A stretch of 64,000 bases of DNA from BOG-931 sp963781725 (GCA_963781725.1 CAWAGV010000002.1:3977208-4041207), one strand, 5' to 3'. Shown: positions 43,781 to 52,812, counted from the stretch's first letter. Notes: generated by a model from the letters alone, not told the origin. Program-made: numbers and translations.

Positions 43781-45289
43781 TTATCGCCCGACCTGCGCCG
43801 CCGCGGACGGCGGCGTGCGATCGAGCCTGGTGACGGCGCGGAACGCGTTGGCGATACCGGCGCCGAAATCGGAATCCGGTGTCGGTGGTCCGACCTGCCG
43901 CGCGGTTGCGATCAGGGCGCTCCGGATATCGGCAGGCCGCAGCGACGGCTTGATCTCGAGCAGCAGCGCCGCGATGCCGCTGACATGGGCGGCGGCGATC
44001 GAGGTGCCGGAGCTAAGCCCATAGGCGCCGCCGGGAACGAGCGGGAGAATATCGACGCCGGGCGCGGCGACCGCGATATAGCGGCCGCGATTGGCCATGG
44101 CAAACACACGCTCCTTGTCGTCGGTCGCGGTGACGGCGATGACGTCGGGATCGGCCGCCGGGTAGGCCGGCTCGGCTTGCGGGCCGCCATTGCCGGCCGC
44201 GGCGATCAGCACGATGCCTTTGGCGTAGGCGGCGGCAAGCAGTCGCGTCAGCATCGGATCGGACGGTCCGCCAAAACTCATATTGATGATGCGCGCGTTG
44301 TTGTCGGCCGCCCACTCCACGCCTTTGTAGATCGCAAAGGAATTGCCGGTCGCTTCGCCGGAAGCACCGTCGAAGGCATGGACGGCGAGAAGTTCGGCGC
44401 CGGGCGCGACGCCGAGCAGCTTGCCGTGCGAGGCAATGGCGCCGGCGATCGACGTGCCATGCACATGCGCGGCCGCTTTGGTATCGAGCGCGTCGTAACT
44501 CTTCACGATCGTCCCGCCGAGATCCGGATGGCTGGCATCGATCTCGGAATCGATCACCGCGACCAGCACGTTCTTGCCGGTGGCAAATTGCTGAGCCTGC
44601 GCAACCTGCAATTCGGCCAGTACGTACTGGCTCAGATCGCCCTGCGTAGCGGGTGCGGTTGGCGCGGCGTCCTCTTGCAGCGCGAAAATGTAATTCGGCT
44701 GCACGGTGGCCACGATGTTCTCGGAGCCGAGCGCCTGCACGATGCTCGACACGCTGCGGCCGCCGCCGATGCGCCAGCGATAGAGACCGGTGCCGAGCAG
44801 CGCAAAATTCTGCGCTTCGATCTGGCTGAGATTGTTGCGGGCGGCGAACTGGGTGATCGCCGGCGGTGGCGTCCCGGCGGCGAAGGAGACGACGATCTCG
44901 TCGGGGATATAAGGCAGATTGTTTTGCGCCGCCGCGCCGCCGCTGCTGTTGCCGCCGCCGGCCGCGCCTGCTGTGCCGCCGCCGATCGCACCGCCGATAA
45001 TTCCGCCGCCGATCGCACCCCCGCCGCCAATCACCGGCGGCCGCCGCGATCCGAGTTCCGGGCCAGCTCCCGGCATGCCGCGTCCGATGACCGGACCGCC
45101 GCGCCGCGGCGGCAGACGCCGCAGCCACGGCGATGGTCCCATCGGCCGCGCCATCATCGGCCCGCCGCCGAAACCGCGGCCGAAGCCGAAAGCCGTTGCT
45201 TGCTGCGGACCGCCGATGATGAACATAGCGGCCAGCACGCAGCACACCTGAGCGAACATCAATCGGAGTGTTATCGAGCGCTTTGGCAT
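43781..45289 (-). CDS. S8 (subtilisin-like) serine protease with Gly-rich linker
   Basis: A 502-residue secreted protease. Signal peptide about 1-33; a Gly/Pro/Arg-rich low-complexity region 36-122 (IGGGIIGGAIGGGTAG) follows, then a fervidolysin-like propeptide about 128-205 and the peptidase domain. The triad is complete: Asp247 in VIDSEIDASHPDL, His277 in HVHGTSIAGAIAS, oxyanion Asn367 in AAGNGG, Ser430 in SGTSIAAAHVSG. The usual DTG/DSG after the Asp reads DSE. It lies directly downstream of an ECF sigma/anti-sigma pair on the same strand (92 bp gap), so it is probably part of that regulon. Confidence 0.92.
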   Translation of the reverse strand: MPKRSITLRLMFAQVCCVLAAMFIIGGPQQATAFGFGRGFGGGPMMARPMGPSPWLRRLPPRRGGPVIGRGMPGAGPELGSRRPPVIGGGGAIGGGIIGGAIGGGTAGAAGGGNSSGGAAAQNNLPYIPDEIVVSFAAGTPPPAITQFAARNNLSQIEAQNFALLGTGLYRWRIGGGRSVSSIVQALGSENIVATVQPNYIFALQEDAAPTAPATQGDLSQYVLAELQVAQAQQFATGKNVLVAVIDSEIDASHPDLGGTIVKSYDALDTKAAAHVHGTSIAGAIASHGKLLGVAPGAELLAVHAFDGASGEATGNSFAIYKGVEWAADNNARIINMSFGGPSDPMLTRLLAAAYAKGIVLIAAAGNGGPQAEPAYPAADPDVIAVTATDDKERVFAMANRGRYIAVAAPGVDILPLVPGGAYGLSSGTSIAAAHVSGIAALLLEIKPSLRPADIRSALIATARQVGPPTPDSDFGAGIANAFRAVTRLDRTPPSAAAQVGR

Positions 45290-45381
45290 AACGAAATCTC
45301 CGAACCTGAGCCGCAAACCGTCATGCGGCGCGATGGACGTAAAAGTCTGCCCGGTCATTCATTGCCCAGTCATTGCCCCGG

Positions 45382-46077
45382 TCATTGCATCGCGGCGATG
45401 AAGCCGACCACCTTGTCGCTTTGCAGCTTCGCGACCGCACGCGAGAGCTGGTCAGGGGCAAGCTTCGCCGGCGCGACGCGCACCTGATAGAGCTGTCCGC
45501 CCGAAGGCCCGCTGACGATGCTCAGATTGTTGTCGGTCAGGAATTTCGAAATGTCGGCGGAGGTCGCGGCCGGCGCAAAGCGGATCAGGGCATAGCTGCC
45601 ATCGCCGAGTGTCGACGACGGCACGGAAAGGGTCTGATAGCTGCCGGGCGTCTTCTCGTGCAGCGCGATGCCGCCAAGCACCGCGGCTTGCAGCACGATG
45701 GCAAGCGCGGCGGCCGCCGCCGACCAGCCGAGCGTGCGCGGCGACAGGCTCGCCAGGAATTCGGCAATACGCTCGCCGAGGTCGAATGTACTCCGGCGCC
45801 GGCGTGCCGGTAGCGCATCGATCCTGGCAAACAGCGCCTTCGTATCGCCGGGGGAGGGCTCGCCCGCCGCATCGCCAATCGCGGTTTCCTGCACGAATTC
45901 CGCGCGCGCCCATTCGAAGCGGCTGGCCAGCTCCGGATCGCTGGCGAGCGCGGCTTCAACCTGCCGCATCGCGGCCGGATCAAGGGTGCCGGCGGCGTAC
46001 CAGGGCAGCAGCAATTCGATCTCGCTCGGTTCGCCGGACTTCGCCATGTCCGCGTTCGGTTTGTCTGAACCAGTCAT
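45382..46077 (-). CDS. Anti-sigma factor, transmembrane
   Basis: A 231-residue membrane anti-sigma factor of the RskA/ChrR-related type. ELLLPWYAAGTLDPAAMRQV is the anti-sigma N-terminal pattern; a hydrophobic helix at about 120-138 (LGWSAAAAALAIVLQAAVLG) crosses the membrane and a C-terminal periplasmic domain follows. The His-x3-Cys-x2-Cys zinc site of ZAS proteins is absent: there is no Cys at all in the N-terminal half. Its ATGA start overlaps the sigma gene stop by 4 bp, so the two are made together. Confidence 0.85.
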   Translation of the reverse strand: MTGSDKPNADMAKSGEPSEIELLLPWYAAGTLDPAAMRQVEAALASDPELASRFEWARAEFVQETAIGDAAGEPSPGDTKALFARIDALPARRRRSTFDLGERIAEFLASLSPRTLGWSAAAAALAIVLQAAVLGGIALHEKTPGSYQTLSVPSSTLGDGSYALIRFAPAATSADISKFLTDNNLSIVSGPSGGQLYQVRVAPAKLAPDQLSRAVAKLQSDKVVGFIAAMQ

Positions 46078-46634
46078 GGCCAGCCTCGTTCAATTCCTTG
46101 TTCGGTCAGAAGCTCTGACAGTTTCTTGCGCGCGTAGAACATGCGCGTCTTCACGGTCGCTTCCGGGATGCCGACAATTCCCGCGACATCCTCGACGGAC
46201 TTATGCTGATAGTAGACAAGGCTGACGATCTCACGGTGTTCCGCCGAAAGCTTGAGCAGGCATTGCCGCAACACCGCGGCCTTGTCCTTCTTGGCCAGCG
46301 CGATCTCCGGATCGTCGGATTGATCGGCGATCGTGTCGGCCTTCTCCTCATCCAGCTCCTCCGTCTTCCGCCGCGACAGGGCGTTGAGCGCCTTGTAGCG
46401 GGCGATACTGAAGATCCAGGTGGAGACCGCCGCACGGCCCTCGAACGTTCCGGCTTGCCGCCAGACATCGAGGAAGACGTCGCTATTGAGATCCTCGGCC
46501 GTGGTTTCGTTGCGCACCATGCGCATCAGGAACCGGAACACCGGGATTCGATAGCGCGCGAACAGCGCCTCCATCGCGGGCCGATCACCCTGCGCGATCC
46601 TGGCGATCAAACTCTCGTCCGAAGTCGTCGGCAT
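46074..46634 (-). CDS. ECF-type RNA polymerase sigma factor
   Basis: A 186-residue ECF sigma factor. Region 2 is seen in FRFLMRMVRNETTAEDLNSD through WIFSIARYKALNALSRRK, the acidic linker EELDEEKADTIAD follows, and region 4 in HREIVSLVYYQHKSVEDVAG and EATVKTRMFYARKKL. It is held by the coupled anti-sigma factor and probably directs transcription of its own operon, including the subtilase. No GGAAC-type -35 box could be fixed with confidence upstream. Confidence 0.93.
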   Translation of the reverse strand: MPTTSDESLIARIAQGDRPAMEALFARYRIPVFRFLMRMVRNETTAEDLNSDVFLDVWRQAGTFEGRAAVSTWIFSIARYKALNALSRRKTEELDEEKADTIADQSDDPEIALAKKDKAAVLRQCLLKLSAEHREIVSLVYYQHKSVEDVAGIVGIPEATVKTRMFYARKKLSELLTEQGIERGWP

Positions 46635-46951
46635 CGCACAGGCCTATCGGCTTGCTGCGTAGGACAAATGAGGCGCCTGCAGGTTCAAGCCAAAACGCAG
46701 AAAATTTTCGACTCTTCGCGCGGCGCTTTCGCGGGCGTGGAGTGTCGCTTTTCGCACCGTTCGGGGCAAGCGCGTGACGGTAGCAGGGTGCGCCGGCGGG
46801 CTCGGGCGGTTCTGGGACACTTAACAAGCGGTATTCCGGCCGATTTTTGGGGGGCAAAAAATCTTTGAACCTTTCTCCGGGCCCCTTGTCCCACGGGCAT
46901 TGGAATTCGTTTCGGTCCCCAAACCCTGAACCTCAAACGCGGAGAACGATC
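46635..46951. other. Intergenic region between the ECF operon and a secreted Gly-rich gene
   Basis: About 320 bp between divergent starts, so promoters for both sides must lie here. I see no strong palindrome, terminator or extra gene. A GAACCTTT near 46866 is the only ECF-like candidate and I do not trust it. Confidence 0.45.
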
Positions 46952-47107
46952 ATGTCACGCAAATTCATCCTCAGCCTCGCAACCGCCGCTACCGTCGCTG
47001 TCGCGAGCCTTGCCTCCGGTTCTGCCGACGCCCGCGGCTTTGGCGGCGGCGGCCTCGGTGGCGGACGCAGCTTCGGCGGCGGAGTAGCTTCGGCGGCGGC
47101 GCCATGA
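46952..47107 (+). CDS. Signal peptide and Gly-rich start of a secreted protein (frameshift suspected)
   Basis: 51 codons: a clean signal peptide (MSRKFILSLATAATVAVASL, cleavage after ADA) followed by RGFGGGGLGGGRSFGGG, then out-of-character VASAAAP and a stop. GGAGAACG precedes the start. The ATGA at 47104 overlaps the next reading frame, which continues the Gly-rich theme (SFGGGAMM in that frame) and is rich in His. The two are probably one gene split by a frameshift within a short near-repeat (agcttcggcggcgg, twice). Confidence 0.65.
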   Translation: MSRKFILSLATAATVAVASLASGSADARGFGGGGLGGGRSFGGGVASAAAP

Positions 47108-47607
47108 TGGCCCGTCTTCCCGGCGGCGGCCATGGCGGCTGCTGCAGCACCCTGAAGCCGATCTTCCCGCGCGGCGGCGGCAACCATCCGATTATCCCGA
47201 TCCCGATCGGTCATGGTCACCCCGGCTGGGTTTTCCATCCGCACCCGCATGGCCACTGGGTGTTCCGTTTCGGCCATTGGATCGTGGTCGACGATGTGGT
47301 TGACGAAGTTGCCGCCGCGCCGGCGGTGGTCACGGCGCCCGGGCCCTGCACCTGCCTGACCAAGAACTACACCCCGAGCGGCCTCGTCGTGTTCGCCGAC
47401 GTTTGCACCAAGGAAAGCGCAAGCGCGCCGGTCGACGGCAGTGCGGCGGACGCGTCACAGGTGCCGACGTCACCGGTCGCGGCGACTTCGGTTCCAATGA
47501 CGGTGGTGCCGACCACGCCGAACTACGCCGGCAAGACCTACGACGACTATCTCGCTGCGAATCCGCAAGCCGCCAATCCGGCTCCGCAAGGTGCGCAGAA
47601 GAACTGA
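47104..47607 (+). CDS. His/Pro-rich secreted protein, main body
   Basis: 167 residues: PGGGHGGCC, a Pro/His-rich part (GHGHPGWVFHPHPHGHWVFR) that could bind metal, a CTCLTKNYTPSGLVVFADVC segment with conserved-looking cysteines, and an Ala/Pro/Thr-rich tail. No named family. Read alone it lacks a signal peptide; joined with the preceding frame it would be a normal secreted protein. It may otherwise be translated by stop-start coupling from the upstream ORF. Confidence 0.7.
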   Translation: MMARLPGGGHGGCCSTLKPIFPRGGGNHPIIPIPIGHGHPGWVFHPHPHGHWVFRFGHWIVVDDVVDEVAAAPAVVTAPGPCTCLTKNYTPSGLVVFADVCTKESASAPVDGSAADASQVPTSPVAATSVPMTVVPTTPNYAGKTYDDYLAANPQAANPAPQGAQKN

Positions 47608-47635
47608 AGACTTGGCTCTCGAGACTTGGCTCTCG
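47608..47635. repeat. 14-bp tandem duplication
   Basis: Two head-to-tail copies of agacttggctctcg directly after the His-rich gene's stop codon. Minor slippage product. Confidence 0.8.
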
Positions 47636-47642
47636 AAACGGC

Positions 47643-47676
47643 AAAGGCCGTCTGCGGTGTCCCGCAGGCGGCCTTT
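47643..47676 (+). terminator. Hairpin terminator of the secreted His-rich gene
   Basis: Stem aaaggccg-ctgcgg/ccgcag-cggccttt, interrupted by one mismatch on each side, with a 4-base loop, 35 bp after the stop. The 3' arm ends in cctttcg; only a short T tract follows. Confidence 0.7.
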
Positions 47677-47731
47677 CGCCGTCCGTCGCAGCGGGCGATA
47701 ATTCGGTTGCAGAATTGTCCGGGAGCAGACC

Positions 47732-48103
47732 ATGCGCATCCGCTTCGATTTCGGTTCGGTGACGCTCGAAGCCGAATTGCTCGACACGCCGACGGCGAAG
47801 GCGATCGCCGCCGCGCTGCCGATCACCGGCTCGGCGCTGACCTGGGGCGAGGAGGTGTATTTCGAAACGCCGGTCAAGGTCGCGCGCGAGAAGGACGCGC
47901 GGGCGGTGGTGACGCCGGGCGAGATCGCCTACTGGCCGGACGGCGACGCGATCGCCATCGGCTTTGGCCGCACGCCGATCTCGAAGGGCGGCGAAACCCG
48001 CCTCGCCAGTCCCTGCAATATCTGGGCGAAGGCGCTGGGCGACGTGAAGACGCTGGGCAAGGTCAAGGGCGGTGCGAAGATCAAGGTGACGGCGGTTGAT
48101 TAG
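47732..48103 (+). CDS. Cyclophilin-like fold protein (PF04126 type)
   Basis: A 123-residue cyclophilin-like domain protein related to TM1367. VTLEAELLDTPTAKAIAAAL opens the barrel; LTWGEEVYFETPVK and GEIAYWPDGDAIAIGFGRTP are the conserved core, and SPCNIWAKALGDVK the end. Catalytic prolyl-isomerase activity is not established for this family. Its 3' end overlaps the convergent membrane-protein gene by 23 bp. Confidence 0.85.
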   Translation: MRIRFDFGSVTLEAELLDTPTAKAIAAALPITGSALTWGEEVYFETPVKVAREKDARAVVTPGEIAYWPDGDAIAIGFGRTPISKGGETRLASPCNIWAKALGDVKTLGKVKGGAKIKVTAVD

Positions 48104-48611
48104 CGCCGCGTGAGTCCGAATGCCGCCGCGCGAAGGTGACGGTGAGATCCCAGGCGTTACGGACATTGACGAGGAGAAGAAGCAGCATCGCCGCAGCCAG
48201 GACGTCCGGCGCCCATCGTTCACGATAAGCGATCAGCAAGCCGCCCGCGACTGTTCCGGCATAGGCGACAAACGGCCAGGCACCGTAGGCGAAGCGATCA
48301 ACAAATTCGGACCGGGCGTCACGGAACAGCCGGACGGTGATGTAGACGGAATAGCCAAAACCGACCAGTCCGCTTGCGATAATGATGAGACCAAGTACGG
48401 CGTCGCCAAGACCCGGCGCCAGCGCGATCAGGCTGACAAACAGCACGCTCGCGTAGTGCATGATGATGGGACTCATGTAGATGCGCGTTCCGATGCTGCG
48501 GTCGGACGTCAGCAGGCCGACCGCGACCGAGGCGGCAACGAACATCAGCGCGACGAGCGTCGCCGCCGCAGTGCCGAGCAATCCGTAAAACTCGTGCCAG
48601 CCTTCGAGCAT
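48081..48611 (-). CDS. Hypothetical membrane protein, four to five helices
   Basis: A 176-residue membrane protein. GWHEFYGLLGTAAATLVALM resembles the start of a family of small unknown integral membrane proteins; hydrophobic segments lie at about 8-34, 50-72, 74-95, 108-128 and 134-150. The last 25 residues (ARRHSDSRGANQPPSP) are soluble. Convergent overlap with the cyclophilin-like gene. Confidence 0.75.
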   Translation of the reverse strand: MLEGWHEFYGLLGTAAATLVALMFVAASVAVGLLTSDRSIGTRIYMSPIIMHYASVLFVSLIALAPGLGDAVLGLIIIASGLVGFGYSVYITVRLFRDARSEFVDRFAYGAWPFVAYAGTVAGGLLIAYRERWAPDVLAAAMLLLLLVNVRNAWDLTVTFARRHSDSRGANQPPSP

Positions 48612-48673
48612 GATGAACCTCTAGCGGACCATGATCTTACCCGAAAACCGGAAGTCCACTTTTCTGGATCTGC

Positions 48674-49435
48674 TCAACCGCGTCCGACGAACGGCATCAT
48701 GTTCGCCATCACGGTCATGAATAGCACGTTGGTATCGAGCGGCAGGTTCGCCATGTAGACCACGGCGCGGCCGACGTCGTCGGCGGCCATCCTGGCTTCG
48801 GTTTTCTTCGAGCTGTCGGGCTGCAATACGCCTTCGCCTTGCACCATGCGGTCGGTCATCGGCGTCGCGGCATTGCCGATGTCGATCTGGCCGCAGCAGA
48901 TGTTGGTGCCGCGGCAGTCGAGCGCGGTTTGCTTGGTCAAGCCGGTGACGGCGTGCTTGGTCGCGGTGTAGGGCGCGGCGCCCGGCCGCGGCGTGTGCGC
49001 CGAGATCGAGCCATTATTGATGATGCGTCCGCCATGCGGATTTTGCGCCTTCATGAGCTTGATGGCTTCCTGCGTGCAGACGAACATGCCGGTCAGGTTG
49101 GTGTTGACGACAGCCTGCCACTTGTCGAGCGGGATTTGCTCGATCGGCATTGCCGGAGCGCCGATGCCGGCATTGTTGAACAGCACGTCGAGGCGGCCGT
49201 AGGTCTCCTTGACCTTGGCGAACAGTGCCTGGATCGAGGCCGGATCGGCGACGTCGGTCGGCACGCACATTGCGGCGCCGGGCGTCTGCGCGCCTTCCTT
49301 GGCGACGGCTTCCAGCAACTCCTTGCGCCGGCCGGCCAGCACGACGGTGTAGCCTTCGCGCATCAGCGCCAGTGTTGCCGCGCGGCCCACGCCAGTACCG
49401 GCACCTGTCACAACCGCTATCTTCTGCGCCGCCAT
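48674..49435 (-). CDS. SDR family NAD(P)-dependent oxidoreductase
   Basis: A 253-residue short-chain dehydrogenase. The nucleotide loop is TGAGTGVGRA, NNAG is present (residues about 88-91), and the catalytic Ser-Tyr-Lys reads NNGSISAH ... PYTATKHAV. The C-terminal segment is of the common 3-oxoacyl-reductase-like kind. No neighbour suggests the substrate. Confidence 0.9.
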   Translation of the reverse strand: MAAQKIAVVTGAGTGVGRAATLALMREGYTVVLAGRRKELLEAVAKEGAQTPGAAMCVPTDVADPASIQALFAKVKETYGRLDVLFNNAGIGAPAMPIEQIPLDKWQAVVNTNLTGMFVCTQEAIKLMKAQNPHGGRIINNGSISAHTPRPGAAPYTATKHAVTGLTKQTALDCRGTNICCGQIDIGNAATPMTDRMVQGEGVLQPDSSKKTEARMAADDVGRAVVYMANLPLDTNVLFMTVMANMMPFVGRG

Positions 49436-49444
49436 ATTGGCCTC

Positions 49445-49605
49445 CCTGCGTCATCCCGGAAGCCGCAAGGCGGCTGTCCGGAATCCATCATCCCGGTCCT
49501 GCGGAAATTGGCAATGAGGGTCAGGGGCTATGAAATCCGGGCTCGCGCCCATAGTGCGTCCCAGACGCGCGTGAACGCGCTTGTGAGCGCCCCGGAATGA
49601 CGGCT
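49445..49605. repeat. REP-like intergenic repeat
   Basis: Palindromic pieces gcgtcatcccgg / ccggaatgacgg near the two ends and gcgcgcg/cgcgtgaacgcgc pieces inside, filling nearly the whole gap between the SDR and GGDEF-EAL genes. Same general type as the other repeats in this window; a bidirectional stop is possible. Confidence 0.6.
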
Positions 49606-49611
49606 TCGCCG

Positions 49612-51876
49612 TCAGCTTGCCAGCGCGACTTCCTGGTCCGGGCTGCCGACGCGGAAGTCGTCGGGCGAGGCGAGACGCGCGTTGATTTCACCGGCCGGGC
49701 CGGGCTTGCCGAAGCGGTAGCCCTGCATCTGGTGGACGCCGGCGGCGCGGAGGAAGAGGTGCTGTTCGGCGGTCTCGACGCCTTCGGCGGTGACTTTCAT
49801 GCCGAGGCCGCGGCCGAGGCTGACTACGGCATGGACGATAGCGGCCGCGTCCGGTGCTTTCTCGATCGAGCGTACGAAGCTCGAGTCGATCTTGAGTTTG
49901 TCGAACGGGAAGCGGCGCAGATAGAGCAGGCTCGAATAACCGGTGCCGAAGTCGTCGAGCGCGAAGCGCACGCCGATCGCTTTGAGCCGCAGCATCGACA
50001 GCTCGGCGGTCTCCAGGTTGCCAAGCAGCGTACTCTCGGTGAGTTCGAGCTCGAGCCGGTTCGCCGGGAAATCGGTTTCGGTGAGGATGCGCTCGACGAC
50101 CTCGACGAAGTCGGAGCGGCGGAATTGCAGCGGCGAGACGTTCACGGCGATTGTCAGGCCCGGCCAGGCGCGGCCGTCGAGGCAGGCGCGCCTGAGCATC
50201 CATTCGCCGAGGTCGACGATCAGTCCGGAATGTTCGGCGATCGGGATGAATTGCGACGGCGGAATCTGGCCGAGGGTCGGGTGGGCCCAGCGCGCCAGCG
50301 CTTCGACACCGATGATGGTCTCGCCGCTGGCGTTCATGATCGGCTGGTAGGCGGCGGCGAGGCCGTCGTTCTTGATCGCGTAGAGCAGGTCGCCTTCGAG
50401 GAGCTTGCGGTTCGACAGGTCGGCGTCCATCGCCGCGTCGTAGATGCAGGCGCGGTTGCGGCCTTCGTTCTTGGCGCGATACAGCGCCATATCGGCGTAG
50501 CGCAGGATGTCGGTGGCGTCGCGGGCGCGGCGGTCGATGGCGGCGATGCCGATCGAGGCGCCGATGATGATGTTATGGCCGCTGATCAGGTACGGCGCGC
50601 ACACCGCCGAGATGATGCGGCCGGCGATGGCTTGCAGCGAATAGGAGTCCGAGGCGCATTCGGTGATGATGGCAAACTCGTCGCCGCCGAGCCGCGCCAC
50701 GAGATCGTCGCCGCGCATAATACGGGAGAGCCGCTGGGTGACGGCAAGGATCAGTTCGTCGCCGATGTGATGGCCGAGCGTGTCGTTGACGTCCTTGAAG
50801 TGATCGAGGTCGATGTAGAACACTGCGGCGGCCGCGCCACCCTGGCGCACGTCGTTGATCGCCTTCTCGAGGCGGTCGGCAAAATAGATCCGGTTGGGCA
50901 GCCCGCAAACCGGATCGTGCAAGGCGATATGGCGCAACTGCAATTCGCCCGCCCTGATCTCCTCGGCGGTGCGGCGCATATAGCGCAGCATCAGGCCGAT
51001 CAGCAGCACGAAGCCGCCAAGAGCGATGGCGATGAAGGGGAGGATGCTGCCGGCGATCTGACCGCCGGGGCGGCTCGGCTTCCAGGCAAAGCTCGCAACG
51101 GCGCTGCCGCGGGTATCGTTGAACACGATGGTCTGCTCGCCCGCCGCTGCCGCCGCACCGTTGAGATCGCGCAAATCGGTCAGCTGCCGACGCGTCGCGA
51201 TTTCCGCCAGCACCGCATTGTCGATAAATTTGATGGCGAACTCGATTGGCGCGTTGTCATTGCCGGAGGCAATTTCGCTGTCGGTGCCGATCGCGACCGC
51301 GGCGACGATGGCGGGCCGGCCAAGGACATGCTGGATCAGCGCGCTGCTGCGGCCGGGATGGGCGAGATCCAGGCCGGCGACGACGGATATGACGCCGTCC
51401 GGCAGCGCGCTCAGCCGGCCACGCAACAGCGCCAGGCTCGGCGTGAGGTCGCTCTGGATATCGGCGGTCGCGTCGCTGCCGGGCCGGAACAGGGTCAACC
51501 GGACCCGGTCGAGGCCGTCGACGATCACGACGGCGTCGTGGCCATAAAAACTTTCCAGCCAGGCGGCGCGCCGCTCGACCCATTCCGCGTCGTAGTTGTC
51601 GCGGACGAAGGTCGCCGCGCGTTGCGTGGCGGCTGCGCTTTCGAGTTCGCGCAGAACCCGCAAGCCATGACCGGTAATGGCGCCCTGGATCAGCTCGCGC
51701 TCGCGGGTGAGCGAAACTTCATTGGCCCGTTGCGCGGAGGTCAGCACCGCAACCACGACGCAGACGATGGCAACGGCGACAATCGCGCCGATCGGCAACA
51801 GCAGGCTCAGCCGCGCTTTTTTCCAGCGCGACCGCTTGCGGTCTCCGGCGATGTTCGAGAGCGCCGTGAACGGCAC
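49612..51876 (-). CDS. Membrane CHASE4-like GGDEF-EAL protein (c-di-GMP turnover)
   Basis: A 754-residue protein: one helix at about 25-47, a periplasmic CHASE4-like sensor (about 50-275), a second helix at about 285-305, then GGDEF and EAL domains. The GGDEF site is intact (GGDEF at 397-401, in ARLGGDEFAI), and the EAL site too: EAL at 525-527 in GVEALARW, NVSPLQF, ELTES, DDFGTGYSSL and AEGVET. Both synthesis and breakdown of c-di-GMP are thus possible, as in several dual proteins; in most one activity dominates or is regulated by the sensor. It forms a single-gene unit. Confidence 0.93.
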   Translation of the reverse strand: MPFTALSNIAGDRKRSRWKKARLSLLLPIGAIVAVAIVCVVVAVLTSAQRANEVSLTRERELIQGAITGHGLRVLRELESAAATQRAATFVRDNYDAEWVERRAAWLESFYGHDAVVIVDGLDRVRLTLFRPGSDATADIQSDLTPSLALLRGRLSALPDGVISVVAGLDLAHPGRSSALIQHVLGRPAIVAAVAIGTDSEIASGNDNAPIEFAIKFIDNAVLAEIATRRQLTDLRDLNGAAAAAGEQTIVFNDTRGSAVASFAWKPSRPGGQIAGSILPFIAIALGGFVLLIGLMLRYMRRTAEEIRAGELQLRHIALHDPVCGLPNRIYFADRLEKAINDVRQGGAAAAVFYIDLDHFKDVNDTLGHHIGDELILAVTQRLSRIMRGDDLVARLGGDEFAIITECASDSYSLQAIAGRIISAVCAPYLISGHNIIIGASIGIAAIDRRARDATDILRYADMALYRAKNEGRNRACIYDAAMDADLSNRKLLEGDLLYAIKNDGLAAAYQPIMNASGETIIGVEALARWAHPTLGQIPPSQFIPIAEHSGLIVDLGEWMLRRACLDGRAWPGLTIAVNVSPLQFRRSDFVEVVERILTETDFPANRLELELTESTLLGNLETAELSMLRLKAIGVRFALDDFGTGYSSLLYLRRFPFDKLKIDSSFVRSIEKAPDAAAIVHAVVSLGRGLGMKVTAEGVETAEQHLFLRAAGVHQMQGYRFGKPGPAGEINARLASPDDFRVGSPDQEVALAS

Positions 51877-52065
51877 GCTTTCATCCTAAACCATTGCAAT
51901 TGGGGCACGATAAAGTGTGAAAGTTTGCAAATCGCTTGCACTAATACTCGACCGGCGGCGGTGTCCGGAAACCCGCCGCAAATCCCGCCGGTTGCGTTAA
52001 TTTTGCGTCAATATCTGCGAGCGGAGGCCGTTATTTGGCCGCCTCGGAGCGAACGTTGCCGGCGG

Positions 52066-52812
52066 TCAGGCGCGTTTGCCATAGGGCGGGCGCGGAATGC
52101 CGAGATGGGCGGCGCGTAAGGCCGCCGACCAGCGTTCCCGCAGGTCGGTGAAATAGGGTTCCCCCGGCTCGATCCGGTACAGCAACTCGGCCGCGCAGCT
52201 GTCGCGCCGTGCGACCAGAAGGTCGATCGGCAGGCCGACGCTCAGATTGGAACGCATCGTGGAGTCGATCGAGACCAGGCCGACCTTGAGCGCATCGTAA
52301 AGGTCCATTTCATAGGTAATGGCGCGGTCCAGCACCGGCTTGCCGTATTTGTGCTCGCCGATTTGCAGGTACGGCGTGTCGGTGGTGCACTCGATGAAAT
52401 TGCCCGCCGAATAGATCATGAAGAGGCGCATCCGCTCGCCCAGGATCTGGCCGCCGAACAGGAGCGAGACGTCGAAACTGACTTCGTTGGCCTCCAGCGC
52501 CTTGCCTTCCATTTCGTGGATCAAGCGGACGACATAGCCGACACGCTGCGCCGCCTGAAACATGGTCGGCGCATTCATCAGTGTTTCACGCTCGCCGGTT
52601 TGCGGGTTCTCGTAACCTTCGGTGAGGATGCTGACCACCGACTGGCTGATCGAGAGGTTACCGGCGGATGCGATCGCCATGATCCGCTTCTTCGGATCCT
52701 GGAAAATGTGCAGCTTGCGAAAGGTCGCGATGTTGTCGACGCCGGCGTTGGTTCGCGTGTCCGCGAACATCACCAGGCCTTCGCGCACCAGTATTCCGCA
52801 GCAATAGGTCAT
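52066..52812 (-). CDS. Anbu (proteasome-type) peptidase
   Basis: A 248-residue Anbu protein, an ancestral relative of the 20S proteasome/HslV beta subunit. It starts MTYCCGILVREGLVMFADTR; removal of Met leaves Thr1 as the proposed nucleophile, and IATFRKLHIFQDPKKRI, GNLSISQSVVSI and DTPYLQIGEHKYGKP are Anbu blocks. The upstream open frame is out of family and was not used. In other bacteria anbu sits with the transglutaminase, alpha-E and ATP-grasp genes, as here. Role: probably quality control or processing of peptides or proteins, not yet settled. Confidence 0.93.
   Translation of the reverse strand: MTYCCGILVREGLVMFADTRTNAGVDNIATFRKLHIFQDPKKRIMAIASAGNLSISQSVVSILTEGYENPQTGERETLMNAPTMFQAAQRVGYVVRLIHEMEGKALEANEVSFDVSLLFGGQILGERMRLFMIYSAGNFIECTTDTPYLQIGEHKYGKPVLDRAITYEMDLYDALKVGLVSIDSTMRSNLSVGLPIDLLVARRDSCAAELLYRIEPGEPYFTDLRERWSAALRAAHLGIPRPPYGKRA

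Noticed and set aside
49597..52119. Open frame of 840 codons on the + strand
   Set aside because: Antisense to the GGDEF-EAL gene, whose catalytic motifs are all intact; a GC-rich shadow.
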